From: an uncultured Bacteroidales bacterium
Lineage (GTDB): Bacteria; Bacteroidota; Bacteroidia; Bacteroidales; Muribaculaceae
NCBI GenBank assembly: GCA_902781045.1
Contig: CACZHT010000003.1
Span: 62,001-126,000 of the forward strand
DNA length: 64,000 nt
Direction: 5' to 3'
Made by a program: the position numbers and the translations under genes
The notes under the pieces: generated by a model
The model's database searches: none
Told to the model about the DNA's origin: nothing
What the model saw: the letters and a program-made list of their open reading frames with translations, nothing else
Part shown: positions 34,553 through 43,183 of the stretch, piece by piece
Position numbering within the stretch: the stretch's first letter is position 1
Layout: the number at the start of each line of letters is the position of its first letter

Positions 34553-36514
34553 GTGAACGACAATATCAACACAGCCTCAATGCTCCGTGTGGGGGCAATA
34601 CTGGACGGCAAATATCGCATAGTGCGGTATCTGTCGTCGGGTGGTTTTGGCAACACCTACGTCGCCATCAACGAGTTCGGCGAGCAAGTTGCCGTCAAGG
34701 AGTTCTTCCTCAGGGGCATCAACCAGCGCGAGGCGAACAACATCACTGTCAGTGTGAGCAACACCGAGAACCGCGCACAGTTTGACCAGCAGAGGGCCAA
34801 GTTCAAGAAAGAAGCCATGCGTCTGCGCGGCCTCCTGAGCCCGCACATCGTCAAGGTGCAGGCCTTCTTTGAGCAGAACGGCACGTCCTACTATGTGATG
34901 GACTACATCGACGGCGAGTCGCTGGCCGAACGCTTGCGCCGAACCGGCCAGCCGCTGACCGAGGCCGAGGTGCTCGACATCCTCAACCAGGTGCTCGAAG
35001 CCCTCGACGAGGTGCACAACTCACAGCCGCCACTCTATCATCTCGACCTCAAGCCTGGTAACATCATGCTCGACCGGCACGGGCAGGTGCTGCTCATCGA
35101 CTTCGGGTCGAGCAAACAGAGCGACGGACACGGCGGAGTCACCGTCACGGCCGCCACGTTCACCCGCGAGTATGCCCCGTTGGAGCTGATCGAGGGCCGA
35201 CTGGACAAAATCGGCCCCTGGACCGACTTCTATGCCCTCGGTGCCACCCTCTACCGTCTGCTCACCAACCAGACCCCGCCGCTGTACAGCGACATCCAGG
35301 ACGAGGGCGCGGCCGCCTTCCACTGGCCCGCCACTGTCACACAACCCATGCGCGACCTCACCCAGTGGATGATGACCCCCAACCGCACCCTCCGTCCCCA
35401 GTCCGTCACCGAAGTCCGCACCCGCCTCGCCAGCTTCCCTTCTGCCGAGGGTGGTATGTCCCAAGGACTGGTGGGAGAACCCAGCTCCCCTCATAAGTTA
35501 GGAGGGGTCGGGGGTAGTATGTCCGCCACTGACGAAACCAATGTTGCCTCACAGCCAGCCAGTGTCGACCCTGCGACACGCATCCAAACACGTCACCCCA
35601 TCAATGCCGACAAACTCTATCAGTGGGCCACAGACCGCAAGCAAGATGGCAAATATTACGTCATCGAGCACCTGGGCGACAGCTTCTACCGTGCCGAAGA
35701 CCTATGTGGCCTGACCCTGTACGAAGAAGACAAAATCCGTCTCTCTTACAGCCAAAACTGGCAACCCCTCGGCATCCTCATCAACAACTACACCCGAGTT
35801 GACACAGCCCCCACACCACCGCCAATTCCTGGTGAAGAAGGCGATGGCGACAACGACGGCGTCAATGATGGGCAAGGCTATGGTGTTTATGGTGGCAGCA
35901 ACTACAGTCAAGGCTATGGCGGCAACGATAGTGGTAACAATAGCGGCTACAACGGTGGTAACAACCCACCAGGTGGTGAAGACTCAAGCGGCTCAAACTC
36001 ATTCATCGCCTGGCTTGTCGGCACCATTGTGGCAGGCCTCATCATCGTCATCGCCGCCAAAGGCTGCGAAGGCCCCGCCGACCAAGTTGATAACTCGTAT
36101 TCATCCGAACCCGATACTACAGCGGCTTTTTTCCCCGATTCTGCAGAAATCTTTAATGCAATTGAAAATAGAACGTTTACTGGTCATGCTGGTTGTGCAT
36201 GGGAAGATGGATGGTATTATGGCAACTTCAAGAACGGATTACCAGAAGGTGAAGGGAAATTTGTTGCAGAAAAGACTGGTTACCAGTACGAAGGTAATTG
36301 GCATAATGGTAAGAAAGAAGGAAAGGGCATTGAACTGTTTAACAATGTGACATCCAAAGATGCGATGGTACAATATGAAGGTGACTTTAAGAACGGAATG
36401 CGCAATGGAATAGGAACTGTATATTACAATGATAAGACCTACCAAAAAGGTTCATGGAAAAATAATGAGTTGCTAAGTGTCACTGAAGAAGGAACATGGT
36501 CATATAATAACTGA
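34553..36514 (+). CDS. Membrane Ser/Thr protein kinase with MORN repeats
   Basis: The gene starts with GTG at 34553. The 653-residue protein has a kinase domain at about 20-295 (SSGGFGNTY, VAVKEFFL, YHLDLKPGNIM, IDFGSSKQ; again HLD instead of HRD). After it come a region of unknown fold (DGKYYVIEHLGDSFYRAEDL), a Gly/Asn/Tyr-rich linker, one membrane helix near 485-507 and MORN repeats to the end (WYYGNFKNGLPEGEGKFV and similar). About 190 bp near 35207-35400 are almost identical to 42707-42900 in another kinase gene. Confidence 0.92.
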   Translation: MNDNINTASMLRVGAILDGKYRIVRYLSSGGFGNTYVAINEFGEQVAVKEFFLRGINQREANNITVSVSNTENRAQFDQQRAKFKKEAMRLRGLLSPHIVKVQAFFEQNGTSYYVMDYIDGESLAERLRRTGQPLTEAEVLDILNQVLEALDEVHNSQPPLYHLDLKPGNIMLDRHGQVLLIDFGSSKQSDGHGGVTVTAATFTREYAPLELIEGRLDKIGPWTDFYALGATLYRLLTNQTPPLYSDIQDEGAAAFHWPATVTQPMRDLTQWMMTPNRTLRPQSVTEVRTRLASFPSAEGGMSQGLVGEPSSPHKLGGVGGSMSATDETNVASQPASVDPATRIQTRHPINADKLYQWATDRKQDGKYYVIEHLGDSFYRAEDLCGLTLYEEDKIRLSYSQNWQPLGILINNYTRVDTAPTPPPIPGEEGDGDNDGVNDGQGYGVYGGSNYSQGYGGNDSGNNSGYNGGNNPPGGEDSSGSNSFIAWLVGTIVAGLIIVIAAKGCEGPADQVDNSYSSEPDTTAAFFPDSAEIFNAIENRTFTGHAGCAWEDGWYYGNFKNGLPEGEGKFVAEKTGYQYEGNWHNGKKEGKGIELFNNVTSKDAMVQYEGDFKNGMRNGIGTVYYNDKTYQKGSWKNNELLSVTEEGTWSYNN

Positions 36515-36518
36515 AATA

Positions 36519-37436
36519 ATGATGAAAGATATTTTTTTTAGATACTATTTAGTAGTGATGATTGCAATACTGGCATCATCAGCATGCTATGCCCAAACAA
36601 ACCAAGGCTATAGCAAAAAGAAGATACAGGCCACAACAACGAAAGGTTCAAAGTCTTCTGGTCATAAGAGCAAGTCGAAATCATCAGGGCGTAGTCATTC
36701 AAGTGCAACACCCACTGCAATGTCTCGTCAAGAGCGCGACCGCATTATCCAGAACCTCATCGCCAACATGGTCTTCGTTGAAGGTGGTACATTCACCATG
36801 GGTAATACATATTTGAATACTGAATGGCCAAATGAATTGGAAATGCCAGCTCATCAGGTAAAACTATCATCTTACTATATTGGGAGATATGAAGTGACGC
36901 AAGCAGAATGGATGGCAGTAATGGGTTCTAATCCTAGTGTAAACCAAACTGATTTAAATCTTCCTGTAGAACATGTAAGTTGGAATGAATGTCAAGTGTT
37001 TATTAAAGAACTAAATAGATTGACGAAAAAACGATTCAGATTGCCAACTGAAGCCGAGTGGGAATTCGCTGCACGTGGCGGCAATAAGAGTCGTGGTTAT
37101 ACCTATGCTGGGAGTGATAATATAGATGATGTTGCATGGTATTATGATAATAGTCACACGACACAGTACACCTTTACACATATTGTAGGGAAGAAATTAC
37201 CTAATGAACTGGGGCTTTACGATATGAGTGGTAATGTGTTAGAATGGTGTCAATCTTGGTATGCTCGTTATAGTGCCAATGCAGAGGTTAATCCTAAAGG
37301 ACCAACAAAAGGTAAGTCACGATGCTTGAGAGGGGGACAAGTGAATTATTCTAAATCTTGCTGTCATGTCTCATATCGTGGTGCACAATCTCCTTCTTAT
37401 CATACTGATGAGGTTGGCTTTCGGTTGGCTTTATAA
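36519..37436 (+). CDS. Secreted FGE-sulfatase-fold protein
   Basis: The start at 36519 (or the next codon, 36522) gives a signal peptide (MMKDIFFRYYLVVMIAIL) and lies 4 bp after the kinase stop. The ~305-residue protein then has a Lys/Ser-rich linker nearly identical to those of 38636-39550 and 40422-41327, and an FGE domain (MVFVEGGTFTMGN, RYEVTQAEWMAVMGSNPS, LYDMSGNVLEWCQSW, end VGFRLAL). From about 36800 the DNA becomes much more AT-rich than the linker. The first active-site Cys of FGE is absent. Confidence 0.88.
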   Translation: MMKDIFFRYYLVVMIAILASSACYAQTNQGYSKKKIQATTTKGSKSSGHKSKSKSSGRSHSSATPTAMSRQERDRIIQNLIANMVFVEGGTFTMGNTYLNTEWPNELEMPAHQVKLSSYYIGRYEVTQAEWMAVMGSNPSVNQTDLNLPVEHVSWNECQVFIKELNRLTKKRFRLPTEAEWEFAARGGNKSRGYTYAGSDNIDDVAWYYDNSHTTQYTFTHIVGKKLPNELGLYDMSGNVLEWCQSWYARYSANAEVNPKGPTKGKSRCLRGGQVNYSKSCCHVSYRGAQSPSYHTDEVGFRLAL

Positions 37437-37462
37437 AATCAGAAAAATCACATAGAATAACT

Positions 37463-37792
37463 ATGAGAAAGCAAATAATACCCAACTGTTACTTCTTTAG
37501 ACATAAAGAGGATTTCAACAAAATAATCTGTTATCATGAAGCTACAGAAGAGCAAGAATGGAAGGATACATACTTGATTTTCTATGGCTTTGATAGAAAA
37601 CCGGAAATCGTTACTGGAGAAAAATATGAGAACCGTGCTGAAATTGTAAAGTATCAAATGTCTCGTTTCCCTTTTGAACCAAATAAAGATTTTCAGTTTG
37701 TAGAAGTTTCTATTGATACTCTCACAGATGACCAATATAATTTCTTTATTGAAAAACTTCTTTCTCATGGAGATGATGAAGTCAAACAATAA
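37463..37792 (+). CDS. Hypothetical protein, 109 residues
   Basis: Begins MRKQIIPNCYFFRHKEDF 26 bp after the FGE gene and ends 14 bp before the next gene. The product is soluble, with mixed strands and helices (WKDTYLIFYGFDRKPEIV, then YNFFIEKLLSHGDDEVKQ). No family recognised. AT-rich codon use like its neighbours to 41.5 kb and unlike the flanking kinase genes. It may form a unit with the 278-residue protein that follows. Confidence 0.65.
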   Translation: MRKQIIPNCYFFRHKEDFNKIICYHEATEEQEWKDTYLIFYGFDRKPEIVTGEKYENRAEIVKYQMSRFPFEPNKDFQFVEVSIDTLTDDQYNFFIEKLLSHGDDEVKQ

Positions 37793-37806
37793 CGGATATA
37801 TATGTT

Positions 37807-38643
37807 ATGGAAGACAATAATTTTGAGGCTCTAAAGGCATACATAGAATCGTTACTTTCACCCAATGTAGCCAATATATTAAAACAGAAAGATTGGGAAA
37901 AAATAATAGAATCTTGTAGCTTGCGCTATGCTCAGATGGATTCAACTCCAATCGCCTCGTTTGATTTTATTGATTATGTCATTGGATGTAAAGGAAGTGA
38001 CAACAACCGAAAAGAACAATGTAATAATTTTATAGCAGGCTTTAATAATTCGGTGGATAAAGCTTATATGTATTGTGAAGAACACCCTAGTTTAAAGCAT
38101 GGTATTGATAGAATCATTCGAAATTTAATGATTGCATCAGATAAAGATGTTTCATCTAATAATAGTGATTTTAAAAATCGTTTGAATGAGCTATTGGCTT
38201 TCAACTTTCTTGCTGGTTGCTGTGACACTAATGTGGTGGCGATAGAAGAAAAGCTCGTTAATGGCAAAAGTGTAGACTTTGTGGTGAACAGTAAAACAAC
38301 TAACGAATACCGTGGATATGAGGTAGTGACTTTACAAGGTATCGACCCTTCAAAACAAGACAATAATGAAACAATGAACACTTTCATCAGTGATAGGATT
38401 GAGAATAAACGTAAAATGAAATTTGGTGACTTGTCGAGCAGTGGCCGGATTTCATCGTTACACGTTATGCCGGTAATAGAATGGTACGATGGTCTCAGTG
38501 AATTTTATTTTGTGCCCTCAAATCCTTGTTCTACGCCGATATTCACTAATTCGCTTTGTCTAAAGGATGGTCGTTGTTCGTTAGAGTTATGCGAAATAAA
38601 TGAGTATATTAATAGAATTTATAAAGATGATAATAATGCTTAA
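37807..38643 (+). CDS. Hypothetical protein, 278 residues, weak nuclease-fold resemblance
   Basis: No family is recognised. The first ~125 residues are helical. The middle (RLNELLAFNFLAG, then KLVNGKSVDFVVNSKTT and RGYEVVTLQG) has the spacing of a PD-(D/E)XK nuclease core, but the expected Lys after the Glu is missing, so an inactive or unrelated fold is as likely. The gene is AT-rich. Its 3' end overlaps the next FGE gene by 8 bp. Confidence 0.6.
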   Translation: MEDNNFEALKAYIESLLSPNVANILKQKDWEKIIESCSLRYAQMDSTPIASFDFIDYVIGCKGSDNNRKEQCNNFIAGFNNSVDKAYMYCEEHPSLKHGIDRIIRNLMIASDKDVSSNNSDFKNRLNELLAFNFLAGCCDTNVVAIEEKLVNGKSVDFVVNSKTTNEYRGYEVVTLQGIDPSKQDNNETMNTFISDRIENKRKMKFGDLSSSGRISSLHVMPVIEWYDGLSEFYFVPSNPCSTPIFTNSLCLKDGRCSLELCEINEYINRIYKDDNNA

Positions 38644-39550
38644 TATTCGAAAAAATTTGATTCAGATGCTCGCGCTCTTTGCAATTGTATTATTGCCAGT
38701 GACAATGTTAGCACAAACAAACCAAGGCTATAGCAAGAAAAAACAAGCTACCACTACGAAGAATGCAAAGGCATCTGTGGGTCATAAGAGCAAGTCGCAA
38801 TCATCAGGGCGTAGTCATTTAAGTGCACCATCCACTGCAATGTCCCAACATGGACGTGACCGAATCATCCAGAACCTCATCAGCAATATGGTCTATGTCG
38901 AGGGCGGCACATTCACCATGGGAGCAACTAGCGAGCAAGGAAGAGATGCAAATAGTGATGAAAAACCGCCACATCAGGTTACGCTCTCGTCGTTCTATAT
39001 CTGCAAGTTCGAAGTTACACAAGCCTTATGGAAGGTGGTTATGGGAACGAATCCTAGCTATTATAAAGGGAACTCGCTACTTCCCATCGAGAATGTGAGT
39101 TGGGACAACTGCCAAGAGTTTATACGTAAACTCAATGCCATGACTGGCAAACATTTCCGTTTGCCCACTGAGGCTGAATGGGAATATGCTGCTAGAGGCG
39201 GCAAACGTAGCAAAGGCTATATCTATGCTGGAAGTAATAATCTTGATGAGGTGGCATGGTACGGCGATAACAGTGGTTCAATTACTCATCCAGTAGGCAC
39301 CAAGGCTCCCAACGAGCTGGGGCTATACGACATGAGTGGCAACGTACTTGAATGGTGTCAGGACTTGTACGACAGTAGCTATTATAACTTTTCACCACAA
39401 AACAACCCACTTGGTCCATCTTCGGGTTCTATACGCATAAACCGTGGAGGCAGTTTTAGTTGTAGTGTCGCAGGTTGCCGCAAAACTTATCGCTTCTACT
39501 CCGCACCTTGGAACACGCACAGCGACCTTGGCTTGCGCCTCGCCCTTTAG
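38636..39550 (+). CDS. Secreted FGE-sulfatase-fold protein with both active-site Cys positions
   Basis: I start at 38636 (MLNIRKNLIQMLALFAIVLL), which gives a signal peptide; upstream Met codons lie inside the preceding gene. The ~304-residue protein has the shared Lys/Ser linker, then the FGE domain (MVYVEGGTFTMGAT, KFEVTQALWKVVMGTNPS, LYDMSGNVLEWCQDL, end LGLRLAL). Unlike its paralogs it has GGSFSCSVAGC, with two Cys spaced as the copper-binding pair of true formylglycine-generating enzymes. In a hypervariable region this could be chance. Confidence 0.88.
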   Translation: MLNIRKNLIQMLALFAIVLLPVTMLAQTNQGYSKKKQATTTKNAKASVGHKSKSQSSGRSHLSAPSTAMSQHGRDRIIQNLISNMVYVEGGTFTMGATSEQGRDANSDEKPPHQVTLSSFYICKFEVTQALWKVVMGTNPSYYKGNSLLPIENVSWDNCQEFIRKLNAMTGKHFRLPTEAEWEYAARGGKRSKGYIYAGSNNLDEVAWYGDNSGSITHPVGTKAPNELGLYDMSGNVLEWCQDLYDSSYYNFSPQNNPLGPSSGSIRINRGGSFSCSVAGCRKTYRFYSAPWNTHSDLGLRLAL

Positions 39551-39593
39551 TTCTACCATTGAGGATTCAAGAGTAATTAATACACATGATATT

Positions 39594-40376
39594 ATGATTC
39601 AAGCAAAAAATACAGGAAATACATTTAAGGGTTATTGTATTTGTGGGTTTATTGATATTCTTGGCTTTTCCAATGAGGTTCATAACAAATGGGACAACGA
39701 AGAGACCGATAACCCTGTTGAGAGACTTCAAACATTCACCAGGAATATAAACAAGTCTCTATCGGCCAATATTAGGCATCTTAAAAATGAGACGCATAAA
39801 AACAGCTATAATTTTGGCTGTAGATTTACAACATTCTCTGACAGTGTTGTATATGCTTATTGTTTTGAAAAAGGTGTGGAAGAAATAGATATCTTGATAG
39901 GCGCATATTCTGTTGCAAAGGTTGCCCAGATTATTTGGGAGAAAGCAATTGACGTGGGGTTCACAGTGCGAGGAGGCATAGAATATGGTCAAATTTTCTG
40001 GAGTAATCAAATAATTGCTGGTCCTTCACTAATTGAAGCATATAAAATTGAAAAAGATTTGGCATTTTCATCAAGAGTCTGTTTGGGAGAAAAACTTGTC
40101 CATCAAATAGATAAGGTTTTAAATGACAACTTACCAAAGTGTGAGAATATATTTTCAGAAAGGATGACATCGTTTCTGAAAAATGAAATGAGGAATCTTA
40201 TTTGCGATGATTGGGATGATAAAAAAGTTATTTCTCCAAAAGTTGTTTTTGGTAAGAAGTCTATTATTGATAAACTGATGTCTTTGCAAAAACAATGTAC
40301 TGTGATTAAGGATAAATTGAAATATGTCCCTCTATTGAGACTATTAGAATGTAAAATGGAATACCAGAATAACTAG
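39594..40376 (+). CDS. Class III nucleotide-cyclase-like protein
   Basis: The start at 39594 follows the FGE stop by 43 bp and removes a tail that overlaps that gene. The 260-residue cytoplasmic protein has the layout of a class III cyclase catalytic domain: CGFIDILGFSNEV (compare FxDIxGF, first metal Asp), FTTFSDSVVYAY (second metal Asp) and FTVRGGIEYGQIFW (compare RxGIxxG). It then has AGPSLIEAYKIEKDLAF and an SSRV segment typical of a poorly studied cyclase-like family. Whether it makes a cyclic nucleotide is unknown. AT-rich; lies between two FGE genes. Confidence 0.55.
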   Translation: MIQAKNTGNTFKGYCICGFIDILGFSNEVHNKWDNEETDNPVERLQTFTRNINKSLSANIRHLKNETHKNSYNFGCRFTTFSDSVVYAYCFEKGVEEIDILIGAYSVAKVAQIIWEKAIDVGFTVRGGIEYGQIFWSNQIIAGPSLIEAYKIEKDLAFSSRVCLGEKLVHQIDKVLNDNLPKCENIFSERMTSFLKNEMRNLICDDWDDKKVISPKVVFGKKSIIDKLMSLQKQCTVIKDKLKYVPLLRLLECKMEYQNN

Positions 40377-40421
40377 TTGAAGAATATGAGTATATTAGTA
40401 GAAAGAATAAAACTGAGAACA

Positions 40422-41327
40422 ATGTCTAATATAAGAAGAAGTTTGTTTCAAGTTCTTGCGTTCTTTGCAATTGTATTATTCTTGCCATTGAATATGTCTG
40501 CCCAGACAAACACGGGCTGGAACAAAAAGAAACCACAAACCACAACTACGAAAGGTTCAAAGTCTTCTAGTCACAAGAGCAAGTCAAAATCATCAGGGCG
40601 TAGTCATTTAAGTGCACCATCCACTGCAATGTCCAAACAAGAGCGCGACCACATCATCCAGAACCTCATCGCCAACATGGTCTATGTCGAGGGCGGCACA
40701 TTCACCATGGGCGATGTTAAGTCTCAAAAATATTGTCAGGTCAAATCATTCTATATTGGTAAGTATGAAGTAACCCAAGAGGAGTTCCTTGCTGTTTTGG
40801 ATGAGAATCCTTCTGATTACTTTAATTGGAGCGATGAGAAATGGAAAATGATGGAAGCTTATCATTTTAAGAAGTCTGATTATATCGGAAACAAACGACC
40901 AGCTTCTGGTGTTACCTATGATAAAGCATTGGCATTCATCTCCAAATTATCTGAAATGACTGGCAAACATTTTAGATTGCCAACTGAAGAAGAATGGGAA
41001 TATGCAGCTAGAGGTGGAAAGTATAGTTGTGGATATAAATTTTCAGGTAGTAATGATTTAAACGAAGTTGGATGGCATAGTGGAAACTCAGGTGTAGGTA
41101 ATTACTCAAAAGATGTGGGAATGAAGAAGCCTAATGAATTAGGTTTATATGATATGACTGGGAATGTTGAAGAATTATGTTCTAACCATCAATTGAGAGG
41201 TGGCTGCCGAAATAGTGACATTAATGAACCTTATTTTGGTTGTGAACTGTTTGTATGGGGGAAGGTAGACAACAGAAAATATACTGAGAATAGTCAAAGT
41301 ATCGGATTGAGATTAGTTTGTGATTAG
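40422..41327 (+). CDS. Secreted FGE-sulfatase-fold protein, divergent
   Basis: The ATG at 40422 gives MSNIRRSLFQVLAFFAIVLF as signal peptide; a TTG start at 40377 is less likely. The ~301-residue protein shares the linker and the MVYVEGGTFTMGD block with its paralogs, but the rest is divergent (KYEVTQEEFLAVLDENPSDY, RLPTEEEWEYAARGG, LYDMTGNVEELC) and the C-terminal core is shortened, ending SIGLRLVCD. The switch from GC-rich constant part to AT-rich variable part is sharp at about 40710. Confidence 0.85.
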   Translation: MSNIRRSLFQVLAFFAIVLFLPLNMSAQTNTGWNKKKPQTTTTKGSKSSSHKSKSKSSGRSHLSAPSTAMSKQERDHIIQNLIANMVYVEGGTFTMGDVKSQKYCQVKSFYIGKYEVTQEEFLAVLDENPSDYFNWSDEKWKMMEAYHFKKSDYIGNKRPASGVTYDKALAFISKLSEMTGKHFRLPTEEEWEYAARGGKYSCGYKFSGSNDLNEVGWHSGNSGVGNYSKDVGMKKPNELGLYDMTGNVEELCSNHQLRGGCRNSDINEPYFGCELFVWGKVDNRKYTENSQSIGLRLVCD

Positions 41328-41346
41328 ATTTTATGTTACAGTGAAT

Positions 41347-41544
41347 ATGAAAGTTAAGAACTTTAGAGCATTTCGAGTAATTAAAACAGAGAGTCTCAAC
41401 TATGAAGAATCTGTGTTTAGCGGCAAAACTAGTATATGTAGAAATGACTTTTCATGTAACTTTAGACAAGTATATGAGGCAGTTTTTGAAGAAGTTCGAG
41501 GGCAACAATGTACATCTTCTGACGAAGAATTGCTTGATGACTGA
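41347..41544 (+). CDS. Small hypothetical protein
   Basis: A 65-residue frame (MKVKNFRAFRVIKTESLNYE at its start) between an FGE gene and a kinase gene, ending 3 bp before the kinase start. A GTG at 41320, overlapping the FGE stop, would add nine residues. No family recognised; the tail is acidic. Tight spacing supports it as a real gene. Confidence 0.45.
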   Translation: MKVKNFRAFRVIKTESLNYEESVFSGKTSICRNDFSCNFRQVYEAVFEEVRGQQCTSSDEELLDD

Positions 41545-41547
41545 TTT

Positions 41548-43029
41548 ATGAGAATGCTTTTAGACACAATAAATTTGATTTTTTTAATGTATTCATTTCC
41601 TGCAATTTTTGGCAACACAATAGCTAATATGATAATGTTGAAAGTTCATTATTTTTTTAGGAATTTAATAAATTTTTTAAGATTTGCGAAAAATCATCCT
41701 GAAGTTTTGAATGATGGTTTGTTATTGTTGAAATATATATTTCTATCGCTCATTGCACTCATCGTCTGCTGGTTAATATACGAATTGGTAAAGTGGATTT
41801 GTAATGAATTGACAAATGATGCAAGTGATTTGCCAGAAGATAAGTCGCTAAATACTAATTCTTCTCCAATAATGGATGAAATGTATGCAAATAATCTTAT
41901 CTGGATTCATAAAGGAGAAGATTCAAGAAAAATAAATGTAATGGAATTACAAGGTTATTTAGATAAGGGATACAAAAAAGGGAAAGCGAAAAAGCCCAAG
42001 AAAAAGCCCAAAAAGGAAGAATTCCATCATAGAGATGAGCAAGATACTCCAAAATTAACACATTCTCAGCAATCAAGTCTGCTCCCAAAAGGGACGAAAC
42101 TCAACGGCAGATATATAATCGAGCGTCACCTGTCGTCTGGCGGATTCGGCAATACTTATGCCGCCATCAACGAGTTTGGAGAGCGCGTTGCCGTCAAGGA
42201 GTTCTTTGTCAAAGGCTGGAACCACCGCGATAAGGGTAGTGCCATCGTTAGCATAAGCAATCGCGAATACAGCGACCAGTTTCGACAGCAACGTGAGAAG
42301 TTCAAGACCGAGGCCATGCGCCTACGCATTTTGCATAGTCCTCACATAGTCAAAGTAATTTCGTTCTTCGAGGAGAACGGAACGTCCTACTATGTGATGG
42401 AATACATTGATGGCGAGTCGCTCGCCCAGTACATAAAGAGACGCAACGGCAAGCCAATGCCCGAAGCTAAGGTTCGTGACATACTTGGCCAAGTGCTAGA
42501 AGCACTCGCGGTCGTCCACAATGCCGGTTTATATCACCTCGACATCAAGCCTGACAACATCATGGTAGACAGTAAGAAATGCACCCACTTGATTGACTTC
42601 GGAGCAAGCAAACAGATGGATGCTGCCACTGGAGGTGCCACAGCTTTCACTCAGGCGGCCTACACTCCGAGCTACGCTCCCCTTGAGCAAGTCGAGGGAC
42701 GCATGGACAAAATCGGCCCGTGGACCGACTTCTACGCCCTCGGTGCCACCCTCTACCGTCTGCTCACCAGCCAAAAACCGCCGCTGTACAGCGACATCCA
42801 GGACGAGACCGAGGCGGCCTTCCACTGGCCCGCCACCGTCTCGCAGCCCATGCGCGACCTCACCCAGTGGATGATGACCCCAAACCGCACCCACCGCCCC
42901 CAGTCCGTCGCCGACATCCGCCACCGCCTCGCATCAAATTCCATCCTTGATGAGAAGACGAATCAGTCCCAGAAAAAAACTAAAACGAATATTATCTCAA
43001 AAGATGATACAGTAATCAAATCAGCATAG
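41548..43029 (+). CDS. Ser/Thr protein kinase with N-terminal membrane anchor
   Basis: The 493-residue protein reverses the usual layout here: hydrophobic segments come first (about 10-40 and 60-85, including YIFLSLIALIVCWLIYELV), then a Lys-rich linker (KGKAKKPKKKPKKEEF), then the kinase domain (SSGGFGNTY, VAVKEFFVKG, YHLDIKPDNIM, IDFGASKQ) to about 465. No MORN or FGE part follows. The N-terminal third is AT-rich; from about 42100 the DNA is GC-rich and, at 42707-42900, almost identical to the kinase gene at 34553-36514. The gene looks like a chimera made by recombination. Confidence 0.88.
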   Translation: MRMLLDTINLIFLMYSFPAIFGNTIANMIMLKVHYFFRNLINFLRFAKNHPEVLNDGLLLLKYIFLSLIALIVCWLIYELVKWICNELTNDASDLPEDKSLNTNSSPIMDEMYANNLIWIHKGEDSRKINVMELQGYLDKGYKKGKAKKPKKKPKKEEFHHRDEQDTPKLTHSQQSSLLPKGTKLNGRYIIERHLSSGGFGNTYAAINEFGERVAVKEFFVKGWNHRDKGSAIVSISNREYSDQFRQQREKFKTEAMRLRILHSPHIVKVISFFEENGTSYYVMEYIDGESLAQYIKRRNGKPMPEAKVRDILGQVLEALAVVHNAGLYHLDIKPDNIMVDSKKCTHLIDFGASKQMDAATGGATAFTQAAYTPSYAPLEQVEGRMDKIGPWTDFYALGATLYRLLTSQKPPLYSDIQDETEAAFHWPATVSQPMRDLTQWMMTPNRTHRPQSVADIRHRLASNSILDEKTNQSQKKTKTNIISKDDTVIKSA

Positions 43030-43183
43030 CCTTATAAATAAGTTGACTTTCAGCAAAATGATGAATATTGCTGTTCAATGTAGCTGAACCATATACATCA
43101 GCAAAGTAATGGCTATTCAGGATTGTGATTCATTGATCGGAAACAGATTCAAATAGACTAAAATTAAAAAAATAGTAATTGTT

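Noticed and set aside
40377..40421. TTG start for the FGE gene at 40422
   Set aside because: The ATG at 40422 directly precedes a normal signal peptide; the extra residues resemble the untranslated lead of the paralog at 38600.
27759..41327. FGE-fold genes as sulfatase-activating enzymes
   Set aside because: No sulfatase gene is present and all but one copy lack the first active-site Cys.
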